This document shows, in pieces, positions 18,431 to 26,909 of a stretch of DNA of 64,000 bases. Source of the DNA: Thermotalea metallivorans (lineage in GTDB: Bacteria; Bacillota; Clostridia; Peptostreptococcales; Thermotaleaceae); NCBI RefSeq assembly GCF_001562415.1, contig NZ_LOEE01000027.1, forward strand, positions 1-64,000, in the 5' to 3' direction. The position numbers and the translations under genes were made by a program. The stretch's first letter is position 1; every line of letters begins with the position of its first letter. The notes under the pieces are model-generated. The model was not told the DNA's origin, did not search any database, and saw only the letters and a program-made list of their open reading frames with translations.

Positions 18431-18861
18431 CTATATCACCCGTTCCAACTGCTCTATTCGTTTGGCCACTTCTTTTTCAAAGCCGTGTTGAAGAACAATA
18501 TATCTCGTATGCTTTGCCTTGCAAATCATGCCCATCTCATCATAGACGGATATTTCAAAATGCATTTTTTTCCTTCGGCGGAGATCAGTTTTGCAGTAAT
18601 CGTAGCAACCATCCCTGCCACGGTAGGATGGATATAATGGCTGTGAAAACTGCTTCCTATACTGATATATCCGTCGGGCAGCAGATTTTTCACCAATTCC
18701 AGTACAGCCTCCACCATACAACAGGTTAGGGTGGATATAGGAATGACCTTTTCCAATTCTTCGCAATCAAACTTATCTCCCGTATTCACCTTTTCCAAAC
18801 GTCTTTGTATCGTCTTTTCTGCCCCTGCAATAATTCCGGGAAAGCCTTCCATGGCAACCAT
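18431..18861 (-). CDS. FlK-like hotdog thioesterase, split by a -1 frameshift
   Basis: Two overlapping frames together make one hotdog-fold protein like fluoroacetyl-CoA thioesterase FlK. The catalytic Thr and Glu lie in STLTCCMVEAV and the His in SSFHSHYIHP. Frame 0 starts at the ATG at 18861 behind GGGGGTG and would stop at 18526 after twelve unrelated residues. The conserved C-terminal half (MHFEISVYDEMG... to 18431) is in the -1 frame. The switch falls exactly at GGA-AAA-AAA (18565-18573), a classic A-AAA-AAA slippery heptamer. It could be programmed frameshifting, transcript slippage, a sequencing error in a 7-base homopolymer, or a recent mutation. Confidence 0.7.
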
Positions 18862-18882
18862 AGATTCACCCCCAAACATCTG

Positions 18883-19287
18883 CTACTGAATGCCATGCTT
18901 TTCGCAGGCCCTTCGGTAGTACGCCATGGTGGGCATATTGCCAGCCAACAAAATTTGACCGATATCCCCTTTTTCAAAATCAAACAAAGAGGCGGTCAAG
19001 GCTTCCATGGGATTCAATTTCCCTGTATTCATATCATGAAATGTCTGGCTGGAAATCTTCACGATCACATCGGCATCTTCCAAGATCCCTTCCTTCGCCT
19101 TCATATACCCGTTTTCAATGACAATGGTATGATGGAAGCCGATATCATCCATCCGATATCCCACTTTCAATTCCAAATCTTCTGGAATATATCCGTTTTC
19201 CTCTTGATCTGCATTCAAAAAATCAACCATGGTTGTAATCACCTGCCAAAATTTTTTACCGCTTGCATATGTTTTTCTATCACTCAT
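18883..19287 (-). CDS. SCP2-like sterol/lipid carrier domain protein
   Basis: A 134-residue single-domain protein. The segment DADVIVKISSQTFHDMNTGKL, followed by NPMEALTASLFDFEKGD, matches the SCP-2 fold (ISS...F..M..GKLNPMEA...GDI), which binds fatty acyl or other hydrophobic ligands in a tunnel. Within this operon it may hold a lipophilic intermediate or product. TTAGGAGGGATT precedes the ATG, and the gene begins 12 bases after the upstream stop. Confidence 0.78.
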   Translation of the reverse strand: MSDRKTYASGKKFWQVITTMVDFLNADQEENGYIPEDLELKVGYRMDDIGFHHTIVIENGYMKAKEGILEDADVIVKISSQTFHDMNTGKLNPMEALTASLFDFEKGDIGQILLAGNMPTMAYYRRACEKHGIQ

Positions 19288-19298
19288 CCCAATCCCTC

Positions 19299-20315
19299 CT
19301 AATTTGCAAATTCTTCTTTTTTACACCAGCGGAACAGCATGCCCCCCCACTGGAATCCTGCACCGTTGCCAAAATTAAATACATAATCTCCTGGTTTTAA
19401 TTTTCCTGCCTTCAATGCCTCTTTCAGAACGATAAATGCCGTTCCTCCTCCGCTATGGCCATATACATCCGTAACGATATGGGTCTTGTCCATTTTTTCC
19501 TTTATGGATTGAAGCTGTGCCGTAATTTGAGACATGGCTGCAGGGTGGGGAGAAATAAATCCGATATCTTCCTGCTTTAGATTGGCCCTTTCAAGGCATT
19601 TATAGAATGAAGTTTTAAACCACTTGATCACATTGGGAAGAATGATTCCCCCGATCTCGTCCCTTGTAATAAAATAATCCTTTCCTTCCCCCAAGGACTC
19701 CCTGGGAACTCTGGATCCCCTGTTAAAAAGTCCTGAACCGTAAAAATATTGTCCATCGGAGTCAAAGTATTCGGATAAAAACCCTTGATAGCCGTCTTTT
19801 AATTTTCCTAGAACCACTGCACTGGCTGCATCCCCAATGGCTCCTACAAAGAGATTTGCCTTGGGATTCAGCATTCTGGTAGTTACATCTCCGCAGACAA
19901 CCAACGCTTTATTATAGGAGCCATCCATCATAAAGCGGATGGCTGTAGCCATGGCATAATTGGGGGCGGCACAGGCTTGATTCAGATTCAATACCAAAGC
20001 CTCCTTCAATCCCAATTCATGCTGAATCAAACATCCCGGAGCCGGACTGAAGAAATCTCCTGAACCTGTAGCCACAATCACAAGCTTGATCTCATCGGGT
20101 GATACCCCTGCATCTTCCATAGCCTCCTTTGCGGCAGCAACAGCAAAATCAGAAAAGGCTTCATGATCAGCAGCCCACCTGCGCTCTTTCAGTCCTGTAT
20201 AAAACAAGACCTTGTCCTCGGCCAATCCCGTCATTTCTTCAATGTCCTTATTGGTTACAATTTTTTCCGGCACACAGTATCCGATTCCCTGGATGCCGAT
20301 GGATGAATAACCCAT
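19299..20315 (-). CDS. KAS III-like condensing enzyme with Cys-His-His triad (paralogue 2)
   Basis: A 338-residue KAS III homologue. Cys115 (NQACAAPNYA) and His257 (ISPHPAAMSQ) are in place, but His287 (VYGHSGGGTAF) stands where FabH has the asparagine that helps decarboxylation. The change resembles non-decarboxylating thiolases and may shift the reaction from malonyl condensation to acyl transfer or non-decarboxylative Claisen chemistry. That is inference. AGGAGGGGG precedes the ATG at 20315. Confidence 0.84.
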   Translation of the reverse strand: MGYSSIGIQGIGYCVPEKIVTNKDIEEMTGLAEDKVLFYTGLKERRWAADHEAFSDFAVAAAKEAMEDAGVSPDEIKLVIVATGSGDFFSPAPGCLIQHELGLKEALVLNLNQACAAPNYAMATAIRFMMDGSYNKALVVCGDVTTRMLNPKANLFVGAIGDAASAVVLGKLKDGYQGFLSEYFDSDGQYFYGSGLFNRGSRVPRESLGEGKDYFITRDEIGGIILPNVIKWFKTSFYKCLERANLKQEDIGFISPHPAAMSQITAQLQSIKEKMDKTHIVTDVYGHSGGGTAFIVLKEALKAGKLKPGDYVFNFGNGAGFQWGGMLFRWCKKEEFAN

Positions 20316-20327
20316 ATTTTCCCCCTC

Positions 20328-21179
20328 CTATTTATAGCAATAAAATCCCATGCCTGTCTTCCTGCCCAAATACCCTGCATCCACCATGCGCTTTAATGCC
20401 GGTGATGGCCTATATTTGGGATCATGAAAATTTTCATATAAACTCATCATACTGTGATAGATCACATCAATACCTACCAAATCTGCTAATTTTAATGGAC
20501 CCACCTTTAGGTTGAATCCATCCATGACCATTCTGTCCAATTCCTCCGGCCCTTCCACCAGACCGCTGTCCAACAGTAAAATTGATTCGTTCAGAAAGGG
20601 CACCAGCATTCTATTGAATACAAATCCAGGATTATCCTTCACAACATAGGGATTTTTGTCGATCGAAAGGACAATTTCTTTTACCCGCTCCACCACATCC
20701 CTGTCGGTTCTGTAGCCCTTTACAATTTCCACCATCCCCATCATGGGCACAGGTGATACAAAGTGAATGCCAAGCATATTCTCCGGCCTTTGCAGTTCCG
20801 AGGCCAATTCCGTTATGGAAAAAGTTGACGTATTGCTTCCAATGATGGTACGTTCATCCATATATGGACCTATTTCCCTTAAGACCTCTTTTTTCAATGC
20901 CTTGTCTTCTTTGACTGTTTCAATGACCAAGTCACATTCCTGCAACCGTTCATAGTCCTGTCCCATGTAGTAGAATTTTAAATTTTTCAATATCCTGTGT
21001 TTTTCCTCTTTTGTCAATCTCTTTTGCTTTTCTTCATGATGGAAATACTGTAGAACTTTATCTCTAAAATTTATGGAATGGCCATACAGATCCACTTGAA
21101 AATCCCGGACAGCAAAGGTATGGGCAATGCCGGTCCCCATCAGACCGCTTCCGATAACGGCAACCTTATATTTCCCCAT
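20328..21179 (-). CDS. 3-hydroxyacyl-CoA dehydrogenase family protein (copy 2)
   Basis: A 283-residue NAD(P)-dependent dehydrogenase of the 3-hydroxybutyryl-CoA dehydrogenase family. The Rossmann motif VIGSGLMGTGIAHTF is at the N-terminus, NTSTFSITELA follows, and GIHFVSPVPMM carries the catalytic His. The usual FNP after the His is VSP here, the same in its tandem paralogue. The C-terminal dimer domain ends GRKTGMGFYCYK. It should interconvert a 3-keto and 3-hydroxy acyl-CoA. Its start overlaps the upstream paralogue by 14 bases. Confidence 0.86.
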   Translation of the reverse strand: MGKYKVAVIGSGLMGTGIAHTFAVRDFQVDLYGHSINFRDKVLQYFHHEEKQKRLTKEEKHRILKNLKFYYMGQDYERLQECDLVIETVKEDKALKKEVLREIGPYMDERTIIGSNTSTFSITELASELQRPENMLGIHFVSPVPMMGMVEIVKGYRTDRDVVERVKEIVLSIDKNPYVVKDNPGFVFNRMLVPFLNESILLLDSGLVEGPEELDRMVMDGFNLKVGPLKLADLVGIDVIYHSMMSLYENFHDPKYRPSPALKRMVDAGYLGRKTGMGFYCYK

Positions 21180-22077
21180 GAATCATCTCTCCCTTTTTTT
21201 TCTTGCTTGTTCTGTCAGTTTCCTCATCTGGATAATGGTAAAACCCTTTCCCGGCTTTCCTTCCCAAAAAACCAGCATCCAGCATTTTTTTCAACTCTAA
21301 ACTCGGGCTAAATTTCGAATCATGAAGATGATCATACATACTCTTCATGCTGTTGTAAATAATGTCTACACCCGTCAAATCAATGAGTTTCAGAGGCCCT
21401 ACGGCCAGACCCATGCCATCCATCATCATCTGGTCCAACTGCTGGGGTGAATCAATGATCCCTTCCGCCAGAACGTTGGCTGCTTCATTTACAAACTGAA
21501 CAAATAATCTGGTAAAGACAAAACCGGGATTATCTTTGACAACACAGGGATTTTTGCCAATTTGTCTTACAATGGCCTTTGCTTTTTCCACCACTTCTTC
21601 CCCTGTTCGATAGCCCTTGACAATTTCCACCAGCTTCATCTTGGGCACGGGAGAAATAAAGTGCATTCCCACCACCTTTTCCGGCGTCTTGGTTGCCGAT
21701 GCCAATTCTGTAATGGAAAAGGTGGAAGTGTTGCTGGCGATCATGGTATTGGGAAAAGTATATTGATTGATCATTTGGAAAATCTCTTTCTTCAACTCTT
21801 TATCTTCTTTTACTGCTTCGATGACCAGACTGCTATGCCGCAATTCTTCATAATCCCTGCCCATTTTCAACAATCTTAAATTTCCTAGAATTTTTTGTCT
21901 TTCGTTTTCCGTCAATCTTCCTTTTTCTTCCTCATATTGCAAATAAGCCAGTACTTGTTCTTGGAATCCTTCCGAATGGCCATACAAATCCACATAAAAA
22001 TCGTTTATTGCAAAGGTATGGGCAATGCCCTTTCCCATCAGACCCGTTCCTAAAACAGCAATCCTTCTGTTTCTCAT
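21166..22077 (-). CDS. 3-hydroxyacyl-CoA dehydrogenase family protein (copy 1)
   Basis: A 303-residue paralogue of the next gene, with VLGTGLMGKGIAHTF, NTSTFSITELA and GMHFISPVPKM. It carries about 20 extra C-terminal residues rich in Lys and Glu that overlap the following start. Two tandem dehydrogenases suggest either two chain positions to be reduced or a heteromeric enzyme. GAAAGGGAG precedes the ATG. No enoyl-CoA hydratase is encoded nearby, so the hydroxy group may be kept. Confidence 0.86.
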   Translation of the reverse strand: MRNRRIAVLGTGLMGKGIAHTFAINDFYVDLYGHSEGFQEQVLAYLQYEEEKGRLTENERQKILGNLRLLKMGRDYEELRHSSLVIEAVKEDKELKKEIFQMINQYTFPNTMIASNTSTFSITELASATKTPEKVVGMHFISPVPKMKLVEIVKGYRTGEEVVEKAKAIVRQIGKNPCVVKDNPGFVFTRLFVQFVNEAANVLAEGIIDSPQQLDQMMMDGMGLAVGPLKLIDLTGVDIIYNSMKSMYDHLHDSKFSPSLELKKMLDAGFLGRKAGKGFYHYPDEETDRTSKKKKGEMIHGEI

Positions 22078-22100
22078 GTTTCTCCCTCTTTTCTTTCATC

Positions 22101-22505
22101 CTATTTTATAACCTCATGAAGTTCAACTAAGATGCCGTTGGTACATTTAGGATGCAAAAAAATATATTTCAACTTTTCTCCATCTCCATCGTAGCTTTGG
22201 ATAGTATCTATAAAATCATATTGATCCCTTCCCATGAATTCCACAATTTTTTCCAAGTTGTTTACCCTGAAAGAAATATGATGGATTCCCTCCCCTCTTT
22301 TCTCCAAAAATCTTCCGATGATGCTATTCATTCTCATCGGCTGCAATATCTCAATCTTGCCCTTTTCAAAATGTATAAATTGCGATGTAAAACCCAGATC
22401 TTCATTTTCGGTTTTTTTACTCTTTTGTGCCCCAAAATGCTTTTCATAAAGCAGTGCCAACTTTTCTCCATCTTCAGCCGCAATGCCAATGTGATCAATT
22501 TCCAA
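22101..22505 (-). CDS. VOC family protein, methylmalonyl-CoA epimerase-like
   Basis: A 134-residue vicinal-oxygen-chelate protein close to methylmalonyl-CoA epimerase. It has the N-terminal metal His in IDHIGIA, KIEILQP, the central EKRGEGIHHISFRV with the second metal His, and LHPKCTNGILVELHE at the end. It could set the stereochemistry of a 2-methyl acyl-CoA or act on another 2-substituted 3-ketoacyl-CoA. Translation starts at TTG (22505) behind GGGGGAAAA. No mutase or propionyl-CoA carboxylase is in the window, so use in standard propionate metabolism is not supported locally. Confidence 0.8.
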   Translation of the reverse strand: MEIDHIGIAAEDGEKLALLYEKHFGAQKSKKTENEDLGFTSQFIHFEKGKIEILQPMRMNSIIGRFLEKRGEGIHHISFRVNNLEKIVEFMGRDQYDFIDTIQSYDGDGEKLKYIFLHPKCTNGILVELHEVIK

Positions 22506-22541
22506 GGATTTTTTCCCCCTTTCCCTTGTTTTACTTTGATT

Positions 22542-23297
22542 TTAAAGAACAGACAGTCCTATCCCCCCATCCACATCAATTACCTGCCCCGTTATGTAGC
22601 CGGCATAGTCGCTGGCAAGAAAAAGAGCGACATTTGCCACATCCGCAGCTGTTCCTACTCTTTTTAAAGCAATCTTTTTCAATGCTTTCTCCAAAATATG
22701 GTCTGGCAGACCATCCCATATTCCTGTTTCAATAAATCCGGGGGCTATGGCATTCACCCGTATATTTTTAGAAGCAACCTCCTTGGCCAATGCCTTTGTA
22801 AATCCTATAATTCCACTTTTAGATGCACTGTAATTGGTTTGACCAATGTTGCCATATATGCCCGCAATAGAAGCCATGTTGATAACACAGCCGCCTCCAC
22901 GGCTTTGAAACAGTTCATCAACAAAGATCCTAGTACAATGAAAGGTGCCCGTTAAATTCACATGGATCACGGTGTTCCACTGTTCCTGGCTCATATTGAC
23001 AAACAGACTGTCCTGAAAAAGACCCGCATTGTTTACAAGAATGTCGATACCATCAAAATGCCTTCTTATGATTTCCCGGGCCTCTGATACGCTTGCATAG
23101 TCCGATACATCTACCTGGATGGGCAGCACTTTTCTTCCTAATTTTTGAATTTCCTTGGCCGTCCCATGGGCCAGAGCAGCATTGTTTTTATAAAAGAAAA
23201 TAATATGGGCCCCATTTTGGGCAAACTTCAATGCAATCTCTTTTCCTATTCCTCTGCTTGCCCCCGTAATCAATGCAACTTTGTTCATCAGCATCAT
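22542..23297 (-). CDS. FabG-like SDR 3-ketoacyl reductase (copy 2)
   Basis: A 251-residue classical short-chain dehydrogenase. It has TGASRGIGKEIA (cofactor), NNAG, the catalytic Ser in NMASIAG and the Tyr-Lys pair in YSASKSG, and ends with the FabG-type ITGQVIDVDGG. It should reduce a 3-ketoacyl thioester with NAD(P)H. The start is three bases after the upstream stop. It differs clearly from the second SDR at 25486-26238, so they probably act on different substrates. Confidence 0.86.
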   Translation of the reverse strand: MMLMNKVALITGASRGIGKEIALKFAQNGAHIIFFYKNNAALAHGTAKEIQKLGRKVLPIQVDVSDYASVSEAREIIRRHFDGIDILVNNAGLFQDSLFVNMSQEQWNTVIHVNLTGTFHCTRIFVDELFQSRGGGCVINMASIAGIYGNIGQTNYSASKSGIIGFTKALAKEVASKNIRVNAIAPGFIETGIWDGLPDHILEKALKKIALKRVGTAADVANVALFLASDYAGYITGQVIDVDGGIGLSVL

Positions 23298-23299
23298 CC

Positions 23300-24439
23300 C
23301 TATGCTCCCCCCCTACCGCATTTTTTCCCGCTTTTTTTGATATCGCTCCTTTCAATGGCATCGCTGAAACAGGCCTCCTGACAACAAAAACAACTAATAC
23401 ATAATTTTTTATCCACAGCGGGAAGGTCTTTTATGGTAATGGCCTCCACCGGACATATTTCTTTACAGATGCCGCACTTGGTGCAGTTGGATGGATCAAA
23501 TACAGGGACTGGCTTAAACAAATAATAAAATACTGGCATCAGTCTCTGGGCCACTCTTCCCAGGATTTTCAATGCTACAGTCGGCCTTTCGTAGACTACA
23601 ACGGGAATATCATCTCCAATTTCCTGTACCTCCTCCGCCTTGGGCCCCAAACCTCTTCGGATAGCTTTTTCCACATAGGTAACCTCCTTGAGGTCAATGC
23701 CTATTTGTCTGATGGCTACAATATCCAAAGCTACTGCATTGTAGCTTCCCAAGAGCATACCCGTTTGAACAGGCTTGCCATTGGCAGGTCCGTTTCCTTC
23801 CATGCCGATAATCCCGTCCATAATATGCAGCTGGGGTTTTACGACATTTAAGACATCTACCAACACTTCCTCAAAATTGTCCTTTGTCTGGGTCCTGGCA
23901 TGAATTTGCATTTTGTTTTTTCCTACCAGGGTTCCGTATAAATTTTTTATGGCACCGGTATAGATCTCCGCATGATGAATTTTTACCTTTGGCATATTGA
24001 TAATCACATCAGCCTCTGTTACATATTTGCTGAGGGGCAGCTTCTTCATATACTTGTTGGTATCCTCAAAAACCTCATCAATTTCATAGCGATCAAAGTC
24101 ACATACCTTACACCCGTATTTTTCAGCAATTGCATTGATGCCACATACGGAAAATATTTTGGGTGTCCCGTGTACACCGGCATCTCCAATCCATATTTCT
24201 TTGATCCCCATATCCTGTAGAATTTTGACTAGGGCCTCAAGAACAACTGGATGGGTTGTCGCCGCCTTTTCAGGAGGCAGGGGGGAAACCAGGTTTGGCT
24301 TCAGCAGCACTTTTTTTCCCTTTGCCACCACTGTCTCTATGTTGCCCAGCTGATCAAAAATCTTTCGGATGCCGGCTTCCACCTGATCCAAATCGTAAGT
24401 ATCGCATTTTACCTTTGCTACAAGATTACGCAACTCCAT
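23300..24439 (-). CDS. DUF362 protein with C-terminal 2x[4Fe-4S] ferredoxin domain
   Basis: The N-terminal 310 residues are a DUF362 domain (LLKPNLVSPLPPEKAATTHP, INMPKVKIHH). The C-terminus has two cluster motifs, CTKCGICKEICP and CISCFCCQEACF. Between them lies a hydrophobic stretch (RLMPVFYYLFKPVPVF). The start is uncertain: the ATG at 24439 sits almost on AGGAGG, while a TTG six bases on is better spaced. The role of DUF362 is unsettled. Here it may supply the ferredoxin module that the operon's IorA homologue lacks. Confidence 0.82.
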   Translation of the reverse strand: MELRNLVAKVKCDTYDLDQVEAGIRKIFDQLGNIETVVAKGKKVLLKPNLVSPLPPEKAATTHPVVLEALVKILQDMGIKEIWIGDAGVHGTPKIFSVCGINAIAEKYGCKVCDFDRYEIDEVFEDTNKYMKKLPLSKYVTEADVIINMPKVKIHHAEIYTGAIKNLYGTLVGKNKMQIHARTQTKDNFEEVLVDVLNVVKPQLHIMDGIIGMEGNGPANGKPVQTGMLLGSYNAVALDIVAIRQIGIDLKEVTYVEKAIRRGLGPKAEEVQEIGDDIPVVVYERPTVALKILGRVAQRLMPVFYYLFKPVPVFDPSNCTKCGICKEICPVEAITIKDLPAVDKKLCISCFCCQEACFSDAIERSDIKKSGKKCGRGGA

Positions 24440-24450
24440 TCCTCCTATTC

Positions 24451-25449
24451 CTATTGTCCCCACTGTATCACTGCCGATCCCCAGGTCCAACCGGCACCGA
24501 TGGTAGCCATGACAATTTTATCGCCTTCCTTTAATTTTCCCTCCCTGTTGATCTTGTCCAAAGCCAAGGGAATGTTGGCACTGGATGCATTGGCATATCG
24601 ATCTAAGGTAATTACCACCTTTTCCTCGGGGATATTCAATACGCTTGCACACTTTTTCAAAAGGCTTAAGTTGGGCTGATGGGGAACCAGATAAGCAATA
24701 TCATCTACCGTTATGGCTGCCTCCTCCATGGCCCTTCGGATAGCATGGGGAATCACTTCACTGGCCGTTATGCCTACTTCTTTTCCAGCCATCCGCAGAT
24801 AATGCCACCGCCTGTCAAGCACTTCATAGCTTGGGGGATACTCGGCATTTCCTCCAAAGGTAGTCACCATATCCTTGCTTTGCCCGTCAGAAGCAAAATA
24901 AGTAGAGAGAATACCGTTTTGACTCTTTGCATTTTTCAACACCACGGCCCCTGCCCCATCCCCGTAGTAGGCGCATGTTCTATCCTTATAGTCTGTCATG
25001 ACGGACATGGCATCGGCTCCGATGACCAGGGCATTTTGAAAATAATCATTTTTTAAAAACTGCTGGGCACAAATCAAGGAAAACACAAAGCCTGCACAGG
25101 CTGCATTGAGGTCAAAGGCCGCAGCTTTTGGAGCAGCAATCTTTCTTTGAACAATTGTCGCCAAGGAGGGAACCATTCTGTCCGGTGTTATGGTTCCTAC
25201 AATGATCAAATCAATGTCTTCCGCCTTCATTTCTGCCATCTCCAGGGCTTTTACCGCCGCCTTTGCCGCCATATCCGACGTACATTCTCCCCTTGCCATT
25301 CTCCTCCTTTCCTTAATGCCCAGCACAGATTCTATCCACGCTTTATTGGTTGGCGCACATTTTTCCAGTTCGTCATTTGTCACAACCTGATCCGGAACAT
25401 AGGACCCTGTGCCGCTGATTATGACCTTTTTTCCTGTCATGATCATCAT
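24451..25449 (-). CDS. 3-oxoacyl-ACP synthase III, most FabH-like paralogue (paralogue 1)
   Basis: A 332-residue KAS III with the full standard triad, numbered from the GTG one codon upstream at 25452: Cys119 (NAACAGFVFS), His258 (LVPHQPNLS) and Asn288 (RYANASSANIPLAL). The C-terminal GAGWTWGSAVIQWG is close to FabH. It should condense an acyl-CoA primer with a malonyl thioester. GGAGGAG precedes a run of start-like codons; I take the ATG at 25449. No chromosomal fab operon context (fabD, acpP, fabF) is present, so this is probably a pathway-specific copy. Confidence 0.87.
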   Translation of the reverse strand: MMIMTGKKVIISGTGSYVPDQVVTNDELEKCAPTNKAWIESVLGIKERRRMARGECTSDMAAKAAVKALEMAEMKAEDIDLIIVGTITPDRMVPSLATIVQRKIAAPKAAAFDLNAACAGFVFSLICAQQFLKNDYFQNALVIGADAMSVMTDYKDRTCAYYGDGAGAVVLKNAKSQNGILSTYFASDGQSKDMVTTFGGNAEYPPSYEVLDRRWHYLRMAGKEVGITASEVIPHAIRRAMEEAAITVDDIAYLVPHQPNLSLLKKCASVLNIPEEKVVITLDRYANASSANIPLALDKINREGKLKEGDKIVMATIGAGWTWGSAVIQWGQ

Positions 25450-25485
25450 CACACTCCTCCATTTTGCATTTATTTTTCTATTGTG

Positions 25486-26238
25486 TTAGATAACGGCTAA
25501 CTGCAACCCTCCATCTACAATCACCGTTTGGCCTACAATATAATTTGATTCGTCACTGGCTAAAAACAATACAACGGAAGCAACATCCTCCGGTCTTCCC
25601 AAGCGTTTCATGGGAATTTTATCTCTCATTTTTTGAATCACCTTATCAGGAATCTGCATCAGCATGTCTGTTTCAATACATCCTGGCCCCACGGCATTGA
25701 CATAAATCCCATCCCTTCCCACTTCCGCTGCCAAGCTCTTGGTAAATCCCACAATGGCCGCTTTTGCGGCGCAGTAATTGGCTTGCCCCATATTGCCTAC
25801 AAAAGCTCCCAAGGATGCCACATTAATGATTTTCCCATATTTTCTTTTTTTCATATGGGGCAAGACCGATTTTATGCAGTAAAATACGCTGTTTAAATTG
25901 TTGTCTAACACTTCATCCCATTGTTCTTTATCCATCTTAGCCAACAGATTATCCCGTGTGATGCCTGCATTATTGACCAAGATATCAATTCTGCCAAATC
26001 TGTTTATAACTTCGTTCACTGTCTTTCCAAGGGATGCGTGATCTTTTACATCCGCCCGCAGGCATAAACATTGGACACCATATGCATTTACAGCTTCCAC
26101 TGTGTGCATGGCTGCCTCCACATCGTTTTTAAAGCAAATCACCACATCTGCTCCGGCTCTTCCCATTTCCAAAGCAATGGCCCTGCCTATACCCCTGCTG
26201 CCTCCCGTAATGAGGGCTACCTTTCCTTTTAAATCCAT
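25486..26238 (-). CDS. FabG-like SDR 3-ketoacyl reductase (copy 1)
   Basis: A 250-residue classical SDR with TGGSRGIGRAIA, NNAGITRDNLLAKM, a catalytic Ser in NVASLGAF, YCAAKAA, and the FabG end IVGQTVIVDGG. The NNAGITRDNLL wording is typical of true FabG. The ATG at 26238 has GGGGGAT nine bases upstream; a TTG at 26247 is less likely. It follows the iorB-like gene after 25 bases and should reduce the first 3-ketoacyl intermediate made by the condensing enzymes. Confidence 0.87.
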   Translation of the reverse strand: MDLKGKVALITGGSRGIGRAIALEMGRAGADVVICFKNDVEAAMHTVEAVNAYGVQCLCLRADVKDHASLGKTVNEVINRFGRIDILVNNAGITRDNLLAKMDKEQWDEVLDNNLNSVFYCIKSVLPHMKKRKYGKIINVASLGAFVGNMGQANYCAAKAAIVGFTKSLAAEVGRDGIYVNAVGPGCIETDMLMQIPDKVIQKMRDKIPMKRLGRPEDVASVVLFLASDESNYIVGQTVIVDGGLQLAVI

Positions 26239-26262
26239 TGCATCCAATCCCCCTTTCCTTTT

Positions 26263-26847
26263 TCATTGGATGAGACCTCTGCCCATCCTAAACGCCTTTA
26301 TATTTTCCTCCATATATGGACGGGGCACGTAATCACAAATGATTTGCTCCCAATACTGTCCGTCTATATCTGTATACTTTGAAAATACCCCTGTCATGAA
26401 TATATTGACAAACTTGCTGTCCATATGGTGATCCTTCAATATTTTGGCACCGTCCACCATCAATTTCCAACAATCCAGTCCCCTCATCCGTTCATCTATA
26501 TCAATGTCCTCCTGCAATCCGTTGATGACGGAAGTGGGCCTATTTTTGCAGTCATTGACAATCAACTTCCCTTTCTTTTTTAGATAGGGCAGCCATCGAA
26601 GTCCTTCGTACTTTTCAAAGGCTAGAATAATATCTGCTTCACCCCTTTTGATCAAAGGAGAATATATTTTTTCTCCCGTTCTGATATGGGTTACCACGGA
26701 TCCCCCCCTTTGCCCTAAACCGATAATGTCCGTAGCTTTGATGTCGTATTCCGAAGCTAAAAATACTTTTGACACAATGTCACTTGTGAAAACAATGCCC
26801 TGTCCGCCAATCCCACAAATGATAAAATTTCCGCCCTTCAGCAGCAT
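26263..26847 (-). CDS. iorB: Indolepyruvate:ferredoxin oxidoreductase beta-like subunit
   Basis: A 194-residue gamma-domain protein of the pyruvate:ferredoxin oxidoreductase superfamily (IICGIGGQGIVFTSDIVSK, then GLGQRGGSVVTHIR). Matched to IorB, it pairs with the IorA-like gene just upstream to turn an aryl or branched 2-oxo acid plus CoA into acyl-CoA, CO2 and reduced ferredoxin. AAGGGGGTG precedes the ATG. The spacing to iorA is 62 bases. Substrate preference cannot be told from sequence. Confidence 0.86.
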   Translation of the reverse strand: MLLKGGNFIICGIGGQGIVFTSDIVSKVFLASEYDIKATDIIGLGQRGGSVVTHIRTGEKIYSPLIKRGEADIILAFEKYEGLRWLPYLKKKGKLIVNDCKNRPTSVINGLQEDIDIDERMRGLDCWKLMVDGAKILKDHHMDSKFVNIFMTGVFSKYTDIDGQYWEQIICDYVPRPYMEENIKAFRMGRGLIQ

Positions 26848-26909
26848 ATTTTCACCCCCTTGCCTTCGTCGTAACAGTTAGGATTCCTATGATTTGCTAT
26901 ACTGCCCCA

